NCBI RefSeq assembly: GCF_003208655.1
Contig: NZ_QKLU01000004.1
Coordinates: 124,001-188,000, forward strand
DNA length: 64,000 bases
Reading direction: 5' to 3'
From: Pedobacter nutrimenti
GTDB taxonomy: Bacteria; Bacteroidota; Bacteroidia; Sphingobacteriales; Sphingobacteriaceae
This document shows, piece by piece, positions 40,892 through 49,335 of this stretch. A program made the position numbers and the translations under genes. Position 1 is the stretch's first letter; every line of letters starts with the position of its first letter. The notes beneath the pieces are model-generated. The model saw only the letters and a list, made by a program, of their open reading frames with translations, was not told the DNA's origin and made no database searches.

Positions 40892-41458
40892 TTATTTCTT
40901 TAAATCATCTAAGGCAATGTTCAGTTCCAGCACATTTACGGTCGAAGGGCCGAAAAGACCGAATAAGGGTTTTGCTGTATTCTTTTCTACCAGTGCAGCC
41001 ACTGTTTTTTCATCCAGTTGACGATAAGTCGCAATTCTTTTGATCTGGATCGCTGCGGCCTGAGGAGAAATGTTTGGATCCAGCCCGCTACCTGAAGCGG
41101 TCACCATATCTGCCGGTATCTCTGATTTCTGAAGATAAGGATGGTATTTCATTAAGGTGTCTATACGGTTCTGTACTTCCTTCTGGTAATCCGGATTGGA
41201 AGCAGCCTTGTTGGAACCTCCTGAACCGGCTGCATTATAACCTACAGCAGATGGACGTCCCCAGAAATATTGGGGTTTGGTAAAGGATTGTCCGAGCAAA
41301 GCATAACCAACCACCTGGCCATTGCGGATGATCTTTTCACCTCCGCCTTTACCTTTGGAAAAACCACCGGCAAAAGCAACAAATAATGGATAGGCTACAC
41401 ACAACAGGACCAGCAGGACCAGGGTGAGACGTATGGATTGTAATAAGTACTTTTTCAT
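40892..41458 (-). CDS. kdpC: K+-transporting ATPase subunit KdpC
   Basis: 188 residues: one N-terminal transmembrane helix (about 8-30) and a periplasmic domain with SGSGLDPNISPQAA (about 126-139), the KdpC signature. KdpC stabilises the KdpAB complex and affects ATP affinity. Its ATG overlaps by one base (TGATG) the stop of a small upstream frame. It lies 115 bp after kdpB. Confidence 0.96.
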   Translation of the reverse strand: MKKYLLQSIRLTLVLLVLLCVAYPLFVAFAGGFSKGKGGGEKIIRNGQVVGYALLGQSFTKPQYFWGRPSAVGYNAAGSGGSNKAASNPDYQKEVQNRIDTLMKYHPYLQKSEIPADMVTASGSGLDPNISPQAAAIQIKRIATYRQLDEKTVAALVEKNTAKPLFGLFGPSTVNVLELNIALDDLKK

Positions 41459-41535
41459 CAGTGTACAATTTGTTTTTTAATGGTTATGAAGCGATCATGG
41501 GTTTTATTCATTGCATTTTGTGCGTGTAAACTCAT
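41458..41535 (-). CDS. Possible 25-residue leader peptide before kdpC
   Basis: ATG at 41535 to TGA at 41458-41460, in the unexplained 115-bp gap between kdpB and kdpC. The stop overlaps the kdpC start as TGATG, a layout usual for translational coupling. The peptide is polar and basic with no membrane segment. The evidence is only this overlap, so it may be fortuitous. Confidence 0.3.
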   Translation of the reverse strand: MSLHAQNAMNKTHDRFITIKKQIVH

Positions 41536-41573
41536 GATGGTTTCATTACAGTATATATTTTTTTAAAAGAGCG

Positions 41574-43604
41574 TTATACAAACAGGCCTACGGCCAGGTC
41601 AATCAGTTTAATTCCTATAAAAGGTGCAACAACACCACCAAGGCCGTAGATAAAGAGGTTTCTTCTCAGCAATGCACTGGCACCGATCGGTTTATAAGCC
41701 ACCCCTCTCAAAGCCAGGGGAATCAGGATTGGAATAATGATCGCATTAAAGATCACTGCCGATAAGATGGCACTTTCCGGACTGTGCAGCCCCATAATAT
41801 TGAGGCTCTGCAGGGCTGGGATAGAAGCAATAAACAAGGCCGGAACAATAGCAAAATATTTGGCCACGTCATTGGCAATAGAAAAAGTGGTCAAGGTACC
41901 CCTGGTGATCAGCAATTGTTTACCGATCTCTACAATTTCGATCAGTTTGGTTGGATCGTTATCCAGGTCTACCATGTTACCCGCTTCTTTAGCGGCCTGT
42001 GTACCACTGTTCATTGCCACACCGACATCTGCCTGTGCCAGGGCCGGAGCGTCATTGGTCCCATCCCCCATCATGGCCACCAGTTTGCCCTGAACCTGCT
42101 CTTCTTTAATGTAATTCATTTTATCCTCGGGTTTGGCCTCTGCAATAAAATCATCTACACCAGCTTTATCTGCAATATATTTGGCTGTCAAAGGGTTATC
42201 ACCAGTCACCATTACCGTTTTTACCCCCATTTTACGAAGACGTTCAAAACGTTCGCTGATGCCTGGTTTAATGATGTCCTGCAATTCGATTACGCCCAGG
42301 GCTTTTTCGTTTTCGGCAACGACCAGTGGCGTACCACCGTTGGAAGCAATCGCTTTAACTTCTTCTTCTATATCCAATGGAAAAGGGTTGCCCGCTTTTT
42401 GTACAATGTTCCGGATGGAATCAAAAGCACCTTTACGGATCCTGCGTCCATCAGGTGTATCAATACCACTCGACCGGGTTTCCGCAGTAAACTTTATAAA
42501 AACCGAATCCTCAGGGGCTTTATTGGTGTGCGGCCGGCCTTGTGTACCCGCCAGTTCAATAATCGATTTTCCTTCTGGGGTTTCATCGGCCAGAGAACTC
42601 AATACGCAGGCATCTACAAAAGTATTCGGGCTCAATCCCGCTGTCGGATGAAAATTGGTTGCCTTACGGTTACCAATGGTAATTGTTCCGGTTTTATCCA
42701 GCAGCAGCACATCGATATCACCAGCAGTTTCTACCGCTTTACCCGATTTGGTAATCACATTGGCCCTTAAAGCCCGGTCCATTCCGGCAATACCAATAGC
42801 AGACAGCAAACCACCTATAGTGGTCGGGATCAGACAGACAAAAAGAGAAATCAACGCTGCAATTGTTATGGTGGTATTTGCATAATCCGCAAATGGTTTT
42901 AGCGTCACACAAACAATAATGAACACCAGGGTAAAACTGGCCAACAAGATGGTCAGGGCAATTTCATTTGGTGTTTTTTGACGGGAAGCACCTTCCACCA
43001 AAGCAATCATTTTATCCAGAAAGCTTTCTCCTGGCTCTGTACTGACCCTTACTTTAATTTCATCGGATAAGACTTTGGTACCGCCGGTTACAGAAGATTT
43101 ATCACCTCCGGATTCCCTGATCACCGGAGCAGATTCTCCGGTAATGGCCGATTCATCAATGGTGGCAATCCCTTCGATAATTTCTCCGTCGGTTGGGATC
43201 GTATCGCCTGCTTCACAGAAAAACACATCCCCTTTTCTCAGTTGGCTGGAAGAACGCATTTCTGTTTTTCCATTGGCCAGCAGCAATTTGGCAGGTGTTT
43301 CTTCACGGGTTTTCCTCAGGCTGTCGGCCTGCGCTTTACCCCTTGCCTCAGCAATTGCTTCTGCAAAATTGGCAAACAAAACAGTTAGCAACAGGACCAG
43401 AAAAATGATAAAGTTATATACAGGTGAGCCCTGGCCACTGTGGTTCATAGAGTATACAGTCACATAAGCCATTACCGCAGTACCAATCTCTACAGTGAAC
43501 ATCACTGGGTTTCGTACCATCACCCTTGGATCAAGCTTGATAAAAGATTGTTTCAATGCAGTTTGCACTAAAGCAGGTTCAAATAATTTATTGGAAGTTT
43601 TCAT
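41574..43604 (-). CDS. kdpB: K+-transporting P-type ATPase subunit KdpB
   Basis: 676 residues, P-type ATPase. The phosphorylated Asp303 is in LLDKTGT, the actuator motif is TGES (155-158), and the hinge [12 protein letters not shown] lies near 513-524. It hydrolyses ATP to drive K+ uptake by the KdpFABC complex in the inner membrane. It lies 6 bases after kdpA. Confidence 0.98.
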   Translation of the reverse strand: MKTSNKLFEPALVQTALKQSFIKLDPRVMVRNPVMFTVEIGTAVMAYVTVYSMNHSGQGSPVYNFIIFLVLLLTVLFANFAEAIAEARGKAQADSLRKTREETPAKLLLANGKTEMRSSSQLRKGDVFFCEAGDTIPTDGEIIEGIATIDESAITGESAPVIRESGGDKSSVTGGTKVLSDEIKVRVSTEPGESFLDKMIALVEGASRQKTPNEIALTILLASFTLVFIIVCVTLKPFADYANTTITIAALISLFVCLIPTTIGGLLSAIGIAGMDRALRANVITKSGKAVETAGDIDVLLLDKTGTITIGNRKATNFHPTAGLSPNTFVDACVLSSLADETPEGKSIIELAGTQGRPHTNKAPEDSVFIKFTAETRSSGIDTPDGRRIRKGAFDSIRNIVQKAGNPFPLDIEEEVKAIASNGGTPLVVAENEKALGVIELQDIIKPGISERFERLRKMGVKTVMVTGDNPLTAKYIADKAGVDDFIAEAKPEDKMNYIKEEQVQGKLVAMMGDGTNDAPALAQADVGVAMNSGTQAAKEAGNMVDLDNDPTKLIEIVEIGKQLLITRGTLTTFSIANDVAKYFAIVPALFIASIPALQSLNIMGLHSPESAILSAVIFNAIIIPILIPLALRGVAYKPIGASALLRRNLFIYGLGGVVAPFIGIKLIDLAVGLFV

Positions 43605-43610
43605 TATATT

Positions 43611-45329
43611 CTATTTAAAAAGCGTAAAGTATTCTGCCAGAGGGCCAAGGGCCAGAGCAGGGAAATAAGAAAGCGCATTCAACACCAGGATCACAGCAAA
43701 AGTCATCAGACTGAAGGTCATGGTATCTGTTTTTAAAGTACCAGCAGATTCCGGGATGAATTTTTTAGCGCCCAGTAAACCTGCAATCGCAACCGGTCCG
43801 ATAATAGGTAGGAAACGTCCAAGAAGCAATACAAAACCGGTAGAAACATTCCAGAAAACATTATTGTCACCAAGGCCTTCAAAACCAGAGCCGTTATTGG
43901 CATTGGAAGAAGTCATTTCATAGAGCATTTCAGAAAAGCCGTGGAAACCAGGATTGTTTAACCAGGTTTTAGGCTGTACTGCCCAGGCGGCCCCGCTATG
44001 ATTGGTAAAAACATATGCGGCAATTGCAGTGCCTGCCAGGATCAGAAAAGGGCTAAGCAGGGTAATCAGGGCTGCAATTTTTACTTCCCTGGCCTCAACT
44101 TTATGTCCCAGAAATTCTGGCGTACGTCCAACCATTAAACCCGATATGAATACTGCAATAATGAGGTATATAAAATAATTGAGTACACCAACACCGCATC
44201 CTCCGTAAAAAGAGTTGATCATCATGCCCAGTAATTGCCATAAACCAGTTAAAGGCATTCCACTGTCGTGCATACTGTTCACAGATCCGGTTGAAATGAT
44301 GGTGGTCACCGTGCTCCAATAGGCAGAAGCTGTTGGTCCAAAGCGCACTTCCTTACCTTCCATTGCCCCTGTTGTTTGGCTGACCCCCATTTTTGCAATG
44401 GCCGGATTGCCACCCAGTTCACTGCTCAGCGTAGGCAGCAGCAACAGGAACATCCCTATGGTCATAACCCCAAAAATCATCCAGGCCAGTTTTTTACGAC
44501 GGATAAAATAACCAAAGGCGATGACCATTGCGATAGGGATAATGACTTGTGAGATCATCTCTACCATATTACTCAGGTAGCTCGGGTTTTCAAGCGGGTG
44601 TGCAGAGTTTGCACCAAACCATCCACCACCGTTTGTTCCTAAATGTTTAATGGCAATAAATCCAGCAGCCGGTCCTCTGGACACATGCACGGTATCGCCC
44701 TGAAGGGATATAAACTGATCTTTTCCTTCATAGCTGGTTGGCGTGCCATTAAAAGCCAATACAACCGCAACCAGAACAGAAAGGGGCAGTAATAACCTGG
44801 TAATGGATTTCACAAAAAAGTCCCAGAAGTTGCCAAGGGCAGTAGTGGTTTTATCGCGGAAAGCTTTAAAAAACACCACTGCGGCTGCAATACCCGTTGC
44901 GGCACTTACAAACTGCAGAAACATCAGCACAAAATGCTGGGTAAGATAACTTACGCCACTTTCTCCTGAATAATGTTGCAGGTTACAGTTGACTACAAAA
45001 CTGATAATTGTATTAAAAGCAAGGTCCGGTGTCATTCCGGGATTACCATCGGGGTTAAGTGGCAATTTATCTTGTTGTAACAGAACAAAGAAACCATAGA
45101 CCAGCCAGACCAGGTTAATGGTCAATAAGGCTTTCATATGTTGTTTCCAGTTCATTTGCTCCTTGGAGTTGATGCCGGAAAGTTTAAAAATCCCGTTCTC
45201 CAAAGGTTTTAAAAAGTCTGTCCAGACTTTTTCTCCGGCAAATACTTTCGAGAGGTAAATGCCAAGAGGAATAGCTAAAATTACCGTAAGCAGGTAAGTG
45301 GCTATTATTCCGAGTAATTCTGTGTTCAT
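43611..45329 (-). CDS. kdpA: K+-transporting ATPase subunit KdpA
   Basis: 572 residues, about ten transmembrane helices, K+-channel-like subunit related to Trk/Ktr. It has several selectivity-filter-like segments, including GTNGGGWFGANSAHPLENPS (about 229-248) and SSNANNGSGFEGL (about 469-481), the typical KdpA repeats. It selects and binds K+ for KdpB. It lies 24 bases after kdpF. Confidence 0.98.
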   Translation of the reverse strand: MNTELLGIIATYLLTVILAIPLGIYLSKVFAGEKVWTDFLKPLENGIFKLSGINSKEQMNWKQHMKALLTINLVWLVYGFFVLLQQDKLPLNPDGNPGMTPDLAFNTIISFVVNCNLQHYSGESGVSYLTQHFVLMFLQFVSAATGIAAAVVFFKAFRDKTTTALGNFWDFFVKSITRLLLPLSVLVAVVLAFNGTPTSYEGKDQFISLQGDTVHVSRGPAAGFIAIKHLGTNGGGWFGANSAHPLENPSYLSNMVEMISQVIIPIAMVIAFGYFIRRKKLAWMIFGVMTIGMFLLLLPTLSSELGGNPAIAKMGVSQTTGAMEGKEVRFGPTASAYWSTVTTIISTGSVNSMHDSGMPLTGLWQLLGMMINSFYGGCGVGVLNYFIYLIIAVFISGLMVGRTPEFLGHKVEAREVKIAALITLLSPFLILAGTAIAAYVFTNHSGAAWAVQPKTWLNNPGFHGFSEMLYEMTSSNANNGSGFEGLGDNNVFWNVSTGFVLLLGRFLPIIGPVAIAGLLGAKKFIPESAGTLKTDTMTFSLMTFAVILVLNALSYFPALALGPLAEYFTLFK

Positions 45330-45353
45330 TTTATTGGTGTTTGAAAAGCGCTT

Positions 45354-45431
45354 TTAAAATTTTTCGGGTTTGATGAGCACGTAAACCATGTACAGGAATA
45401 CGGCAACTGCGATGATAAATAATGCGATCAT
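45354..45431 (-). CDS. kdpF: K+-transporting ATPase small subunit KdpF
   Basis: 25 residues: a single transmembrane helix ending in YVLIKPEKF, the conserved KdpF terminus. A longer in-frame reading to 45593 exists but its extra residues are not KdpF-like and run against the other small frame. KdpF stabilises the KdpABC complex. It is immediately upstream of kdpA and 5 bases after the 27-codon frame. Confidence 0.9.
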   Translation of the reverse strand: MIALFIIAVAVFLYMVYVLIKPEKF

Positions 45432-45436
45432 GTCTT

Positions 45437-45520
45437 TTAGATTTTTTCGAACCAGTCGATGGATTTGTAAAATACCCAGCAGAAAATCAGCAGGGTGAGG
45501 AATAGAATAATTGTGATCAT
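45437..45520 (-). CDS. Unannotated 27-residue single-pass membrane peptide upstream of kdpF
   Basis: ATG at 45518-45520, TAA at 45437-45439, five bases before kdpF. The peptide has one hydrophobic helix (about 2-17) followed by FYKSIDWFEKI, resembling KdpF in size and topology but with a different C terminus. Position and composition suggest an additional small Kdp-associated membrane peptide, or a diverged KdpF copy. No function is known to me. Confidence 0.6.
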   Translation of the reverse strand: MITIILFLTLLIFCWVFYKSIDWFEKI

Positions 45521-45546
45521 AATGGTATATTTTTAAAAGCCTAAGG

Positions 45547-45561
45547 CCAATCTGCGTACCA
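45547..45561 (-). promoter_or_regulatory. Imperfect sigma-54-type -24/-12 promoter for the kdp operon
   Basis: Minus strand TGGTAC-N5-TTGG compared with the consensus TGGCAC-N5-TTGC: one mismatch in each half, with the five-base spacing correct. It lies 26 bases upstream of the small peptide ATG, giving a leader of about 15 bases. A sigma-54-dependent activator is encoded at 49328-50668 on the same strand. The -12 GC dinucleotide is not conserved (GG), which weakens the case. Confidence 0.4.
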
Positions 45562-45640
45562 AGGTCAGACACATCATCACAAACAACTGACAAACAGTAA
45601 TTTAAACAAAAAAATTTATTTTACAGCAAATTCCAAACAA

Positions 45641-45669
45641 AAAAACCCTTTCAAAATGAAAGGGTTTTT
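45641..45669 (-). terminator. Terminator after the bestrophin gene
   Basis: Perfect 11-bp stem (45641-45651 with 45659-45669), 7-base loop, with A and T runs at either end. It separates the upstream regulatory genes from the kdp operon, so kdp needs its own promoter. Confidence 0.9.
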
Positions 45670-45704
45670 ACCATTATGAAAATGGTGGGTGGTTTAACGG
45701 GACA

Positions 45705-46637
45705 CTACAGGATGTAAAACATCTTGCTCTTTTCGTAGGAAGAGGCGGCATAAGATTTCTCCTCCTGTTTGAAACCTTCTTTAAGCATTTGCTTCAAATC
45801 ACGCTCTATGGTTTGGGAAATGGTACTTGTTGGTGTATCGGTCGGCTTATTTTCAAAAGGGTCCTGCAAATGAATAGACATTTTTTCGATCAGAAAAAAG
45901 GAAGAAGCAATTGCAATCACCAACGGAACTTCCACTACCCCAAAAAACTCGATCAATCCAAAAGGCAACAGTAAAATGAAAAGGATCACAGAAAAATGAA
46001 TGTACACACTGTAGGTTGCCGGGAAAATGGTATTCTTAATCCGCTCACATCCGCCCATCTGATTAGAAAAACGGGTCAGTGTTCTGTCTATTTCTATTTG
46101 CTGAAATTCGTTGATCCAACCCAGTTTAAAGGCATTTCTCAGGTCTGCGCCCTGCAACTCCAACAAAGCCATAGGCACGTTGTTGTAACGGCTTACCGTT
46201 TCCAGGTCTTCTGCCGAAATTAGCCTTTTTAACCCCTGCAGAGGGTCCTGTTTTCTCAAATGCCTGCTCAGACTGTAACACCAGGCAATTTGTCTTTTGG
46301 CCATCCTTTCGCAAAAAATCTTTCCTTCATCAGATTCATAAGTCGTATCTACAAAGGTGAGCAGCTGACGGGTAAGGGTCCGGCTGTCGTTTACAATACC
46401 GCCCCAGATGGTCCTTGCCTCCCACCAGCGGTCATAAGCCTGGTTGGATTTAAAAGCCAGGAGCAGGGAAATGACTGTTCCCAGGATTGTGGGTACAGCG
46501 ATTGGGATGGAAATTCTGGTAAAATGAAGGTTTTTGTACAATACCGCAATCAATACGGCATAAATGGTTACAAAAACAATCTCTTTCCAGATCTTTCCAA
46601 AAATATAGCTAGCCGGAATATTCTCTTTTAATAACAT
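45705..46637 (-). CDS. Bestrophin family (UPF0187) ion channel
   Basis: 310 residues, about four transmembrane helices. The N-terminal IPTILGTVISLLLAFKSNQAYDRWWEAR-type region (about 48-75) and IPLAV-like segment match bacterial bestrophins, which form pentameric ion channels; characterised bacterial members conduct cations such as Na+. It lies 18 bases after the USP-like gene and is followed by a terminator. Placement beside Kdp suggests a role in ion balance, which is inference. Confidence 0.88.
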   Translation of the reverse strand: MLLKENIPASYIFGKIWKEIVFVTIYAVLIAVLYKNLHFTRISIPIAVPTILGTVISLLLAFKSNQAYDRWWEARTIWGGIVNDSRTLTRQLLTFVDTTYESDEGKIFCERMAKRQIAWCYSLSRHLRKQDPLQGLKRLISAEDLETVSRYNNVPMALLELQGADLRNAFKLGWINEFQQIEIDRTLTRFSNQMGGCERIKNTIFPATYSVYIHFSVILFILLLPFGLIEFFGVVEVPLVIAIASSFFLIEKMSIHLQDPFENKPTDTPTSTISQTIERDLKQMLKEGFKQEEKSYAASSYEKSKMFYIL

Positions 46638-46655
46638 TTTGTAAATTTTTAAAAT

Positions 46656-47144
46656 TTAAACTTCTGCCAGTGCTGCTTCGCGTTTTGCAGAAAGCACTGG
46701 TTCTTTTTTTAACTGGATGATTTTTTTCCTAAGTCTGACCACAGGTAAACCGCTTTTCAGGACAAGGACCGTCGGGTCAATGCTGTATTTATGAATTTTT
46801 TCCATAAAACGGCTTTCTGGTTCAAAAACGGCACTCACTTCATTGGCATCCAAAAAATTCCGGAACATGCTCAATGTACTGCCATAGAGAAATTCTACCC
46901 TGATGCCCTCAATTTGCGGATACTGTGCCTTCAGCTGACTGCAACCTTTATAAAAGTCATCGCCAACCATTTCAAATTCCCTGCTGCGTCTGGACAACAG
47001 CAGCAGTTCTGAAATAGAATCTGATAATTTGAACATATGGATAAAAATCACATTCAGTTTTTCATTCTGAAACTGTTCGCATAAGTCGGGTATACAATCG
47101 AGGGCGGAAATATTAAAGTTCGAGGGAATTAAAATTGTTTGCAT
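46656..47144 (-). CDS. Universal stress protein-like protein
   Basis: 162 residues. The start MQTILIPSNFNISAL and a later VFEPESRFMEKIHKYS resemble the alpha/beta USP fold, but the C-terminal Gly-rich ATP-binding loop (GxxG-9x-G[ST]) is absent. The C terminus is basic. It probably belongs to a diverged, non-ATP-binding group. It lies between a histidine kinase and the bestrophin gene, 93 bp after the kinase. Confidence 0.6.
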   Translation of the reverse strand: MQTILIPSNFNISALDCIPDLCEQFQNEKLNVIFIHMFKLSDSISELLLLSRRSREFEMVGDDFYKGCSQLKAQYPQIEGIRVEFLYGSTLSMFRNFLDANEVSAVFEPESRFMEKIHKYSIDPTVLVLKSGLPVVRLRKKIIQLKKEPVLSAKREAALAEV

Positions 47145-47237
47145 AAATAAAGTATTAATGGTTAAACCTTAATGTTTTTTTTATTTATACAATAGTAGCC
47201 CCCACTTATTAGAAGCTATTAAGAGAGTTATTAGAAT

Positions 47238-48602
47238 TTAATTAGAATTCACCGGAAGCAGGATCTGGATCTCTGTTCCAACCTGCACTTCTGATCTGAT
47301 CCCCAGGGAGCCCTTATGCAGGCGGATAATGTTCAGGGTAAGGGGAAGGCCAATTCCATAACCTTCAAAATCACCGACATTGGAAGCCCTGAAAAAAGGT
47401 TCAAAAATATGCTGCTGTTCTTCTTCCGGTATACCGATCCCCTTATCGGAAACAGTGATGATAATTTTATTGTTGCCCGAGGTGATTTTAATTCCTACCG
47501 GCCGGTTACTGGAATATTTGCAGGCATTCAATACGATATTACTAATGGCCAGCTGGAGCAGGTTTACATTCCCGCTGGTATAAAGCATGTTTTCATCCTC
47601 CGGTAAACGTGAAAAATCCAGGTCCAGGACACTTTCCGCATCAATTTTCCTAACCGCATCCACCACATTTAAAACCAGTTCATCTACCCTGATGCGTTCC
47701 CAGTCCTGCCGCTTTCCGTCAAAACCCGTCTGGGCCAGCCCCAACAGGCTGGACAGGATATGCCCCAGTTTTTCGGCCTGTCTTAAAATGGTTTTTGCTG
47801 AATTTTCCTGTTTTTGGGACAAGGGACCTGAAGACAGCAACAGTTCTGTTTCTGCAGAAATAATGGTTAAAGGGGTACGCAGCTCATGTGAAGCGTTGCT
47901 GACAAAGTTATTCTGGGTCTCAAAAGCCGTTTCCAGACGGGTGAGCATATTGTTAAAAGTCAGCACCAGTTCGGCAATCTCATCCTGCCCGGTGACTTCA
48001 TTCAACCTGGAATGTAAATTGGTTGCCGATATGTTTTGAACACTTTTAATAATATGCCGGACGGGCTTTACCGTATAATAAGAAAAGATCTTTCCTGAAA
48101 AATAGGAAAGCACGATGGACACAATAAAGATGATGATCAGAATTTTCTTTAAGCCCTCCAGTTCTTTAAAACCATAGGGATCTTCTGCTGCAACAATCAC
48201 CATATACTTTCCTCCCTTGGTTTCAAAAAAGACCCCCACATAAAAACGGTTCTTTTCACTATACCTGGCCCTTCCTTTGGTGATCACTGTTGCGTAAAAA
48301 TTATCGGGAATGTTTAGGGGCTTTTTAAATGTCCGTTCCTTTCCACTATCAATTTTAACAATATAATCGTGTTCATTTTCCAATTTTTCCAGGTAGCGGG
48401 TCCTCACTTCCTGGTAAGCTGCAGAGTGCTCATCGGGATGGATATTGATTTCAGCAGCCAGGTTTACCCTTGCCTCCAGCCTTTTGTAAAAGTCCTCAAA
48501 ACTAAACTCCGAAACAAAATAAAAAATGGCCGCATTCAGCAGGGCCAGTCCAGCGGTGGCAATGATAAAAAAGAATAAGGTGATTTTGTTCTGTAACCTC
48601 AT
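47238..48602 (-). CDS. Sensor histidine kinase (OmpR-family partner)
   Basis: 454 residues: transmembrane helix (about 9-31), periplasmic sensor (about 32-150), second transmembrane helix (about 153-170), HAMP (about 172-225), HisKA with His239 in SNASHELRTPL, and HATPase_c with NIVLNACKYSS and DKGIGIPEEE. It pairs with the response regulator 28 bases upstream. The signal is unknown. Kinase, OmpR-type regulator and sigma-54 regulator lie together, so this kinase might feed two regulators. Confidence 0.95.
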   Translation of the reverse strand: MRLQNKITLFFFIIATAGLALLNAAIFYFVSEFSFEDFYKRLEARVNLAAEINIHPDEHSAAYQEVRTRYLEKLENEHDYIVKIDSGKERTFKKPLNIPDNFYATVITKGRARYSEKNRFYVGVFFETKGGKYMVIVAAEDPYGFKELEGLKKILIIIFIVSIVLSYFSGKIFSYYTVKPVRHIIKSVQNISATNLHSRLNEVTGQDEIAELVLTFNNMLTRLETAFETQNNFVSNASHELRTPLTIISAETELLLSSGPLSQKQENSAKTILRQAEKLGHILSSLLGLAQTGFDGKRQDWERIRVDELVLNVVDAVRKIDAESVLDLDFSRLPEDENMLYTSGNVNLLQLAISNIVLNACKYSSNRPVGIKITSGNNKIIITVSDKGIGIPEEEQQHIFEPFFRASNVGDFEGYGIGLPLTLNIIRLHKGSLGIRSEVQVGTEIQILLPVNSN

Positions 48603-48630
48603 AGGCTATCGCATCTGCTGAATTTTTGTT

Positions 48631-49335
48631 TTAATTTTCCTCCGGCCCTTCCTTAAAAATATAACCCATTCCAAAAACAGTATGGATCAGTTTTCCAGGA
48701 TGGGCATGGTCTACCTTTTTCCGAAGATAATTGACGTACACATCCACCACATTGGTGCCCATGTTAAAGTCAATATCCCAAACCTTTTCCAGAATCTGGA
48801 TCCGGGACAGGACTTTATTCTGATTGAGCATAAAATATTCCAGTAAACGATATTCAGTGGCTGTCAGTTGCAAATTGCTATGTTTAATGGTGGCGGTTTT
48901 GGCCAGCAGGTCGAGTTCCAGTTCTCCCGCCCTCAGCGTATTTTTTGGTTCGGCCCCTGCCCTGCTCCTGCGCAGCAAAGTTCTGATCCTGGCTTCCAGT
49001 TCCGCAAATTTAAATGGTTTGACCAGGTAATCATCTGCGCCGCTGTCCAGGCCTGTCACCACATTTTCTGTACTGGACAGGGCCGTTAGCATCAGAATAG
49101 CCAGATCATCATTGACCTTTCTGATTTCCCGGCAAAGCTGTATACCGTTCATTCCCGGCAGCATCACATCCAGGATCAGCAAGTCAAACTGGTGCTTTAA
49201 GGCCATTTCCAAACCTGTCGTCCCATCGGCGGCGGCACTGACCTCCATCCCGGCATCGCTAAGGCCCCTTACAATCACCGAAGACAGTGCAGGTTCATCC
49301 TCCACCAATAAAATTTTTATTTCTTTTTTATACAT
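48631..49335 (-). CDS. OmpR/PhoB-family response regulator
   Basis: 234 residues: receiver domain with phospho-acceptor Asp56 in LLILDVMLPG, the acidic pair near ten (EDE), Lys in YLVKPF (about 105-110), then a winged-helix DNA-binding domain (about 135-228, with the recognition VVDVYVNYLRKKVD). It overlaps the sigma-54 regulator gene by 8 bases and precedes the kinase. Target genes are unknown; kdp is a candidate because no KdpE is otherwise seen. Confidence 0.96.
   Translation of the reverse strand: MYKKEIKILLVEDEPALSSVIVRGLSDAGMEVSAAADGTTGLEMALKHQFDLLILDVMLPGMNGIQLCREIRKVNDDLAILMLTALSSTENVVTGLDSGADDYLVKPFKFAELEARIRTLLRRSRAGAEPKNTLRAGELELDLLAKTATIKHSNLQLTATEYRLLEYFMLNQNKVLSRIQILEKVWDIDFNMGTNVVDVYVNYLRKKVDHAHPGKLIHTVFGMGYIFKEGPEEN

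Noticed and set aside
41784..42770. A 328-codon open frame on the plus strand
   Set aside because: It is antisense to kdpB, whose motifs are intact across the same bases. The translation is rich in Phe, His, Cys and Gln without domain features, as expected for a shadow frame.
45354..45593. A 79-codon version of kdpF
   Set aside because: Only the last 25 codons look like KdpF; the rest overlaps the 27-codon frame and the proposed promoter in another frame.
47145..47237. A second sigma-54 promoter before the USP-like gene
   Set aside because: The best candidate (GGGGGC-N5-TTGT on the minus strand) has four mismatches to the consensus.
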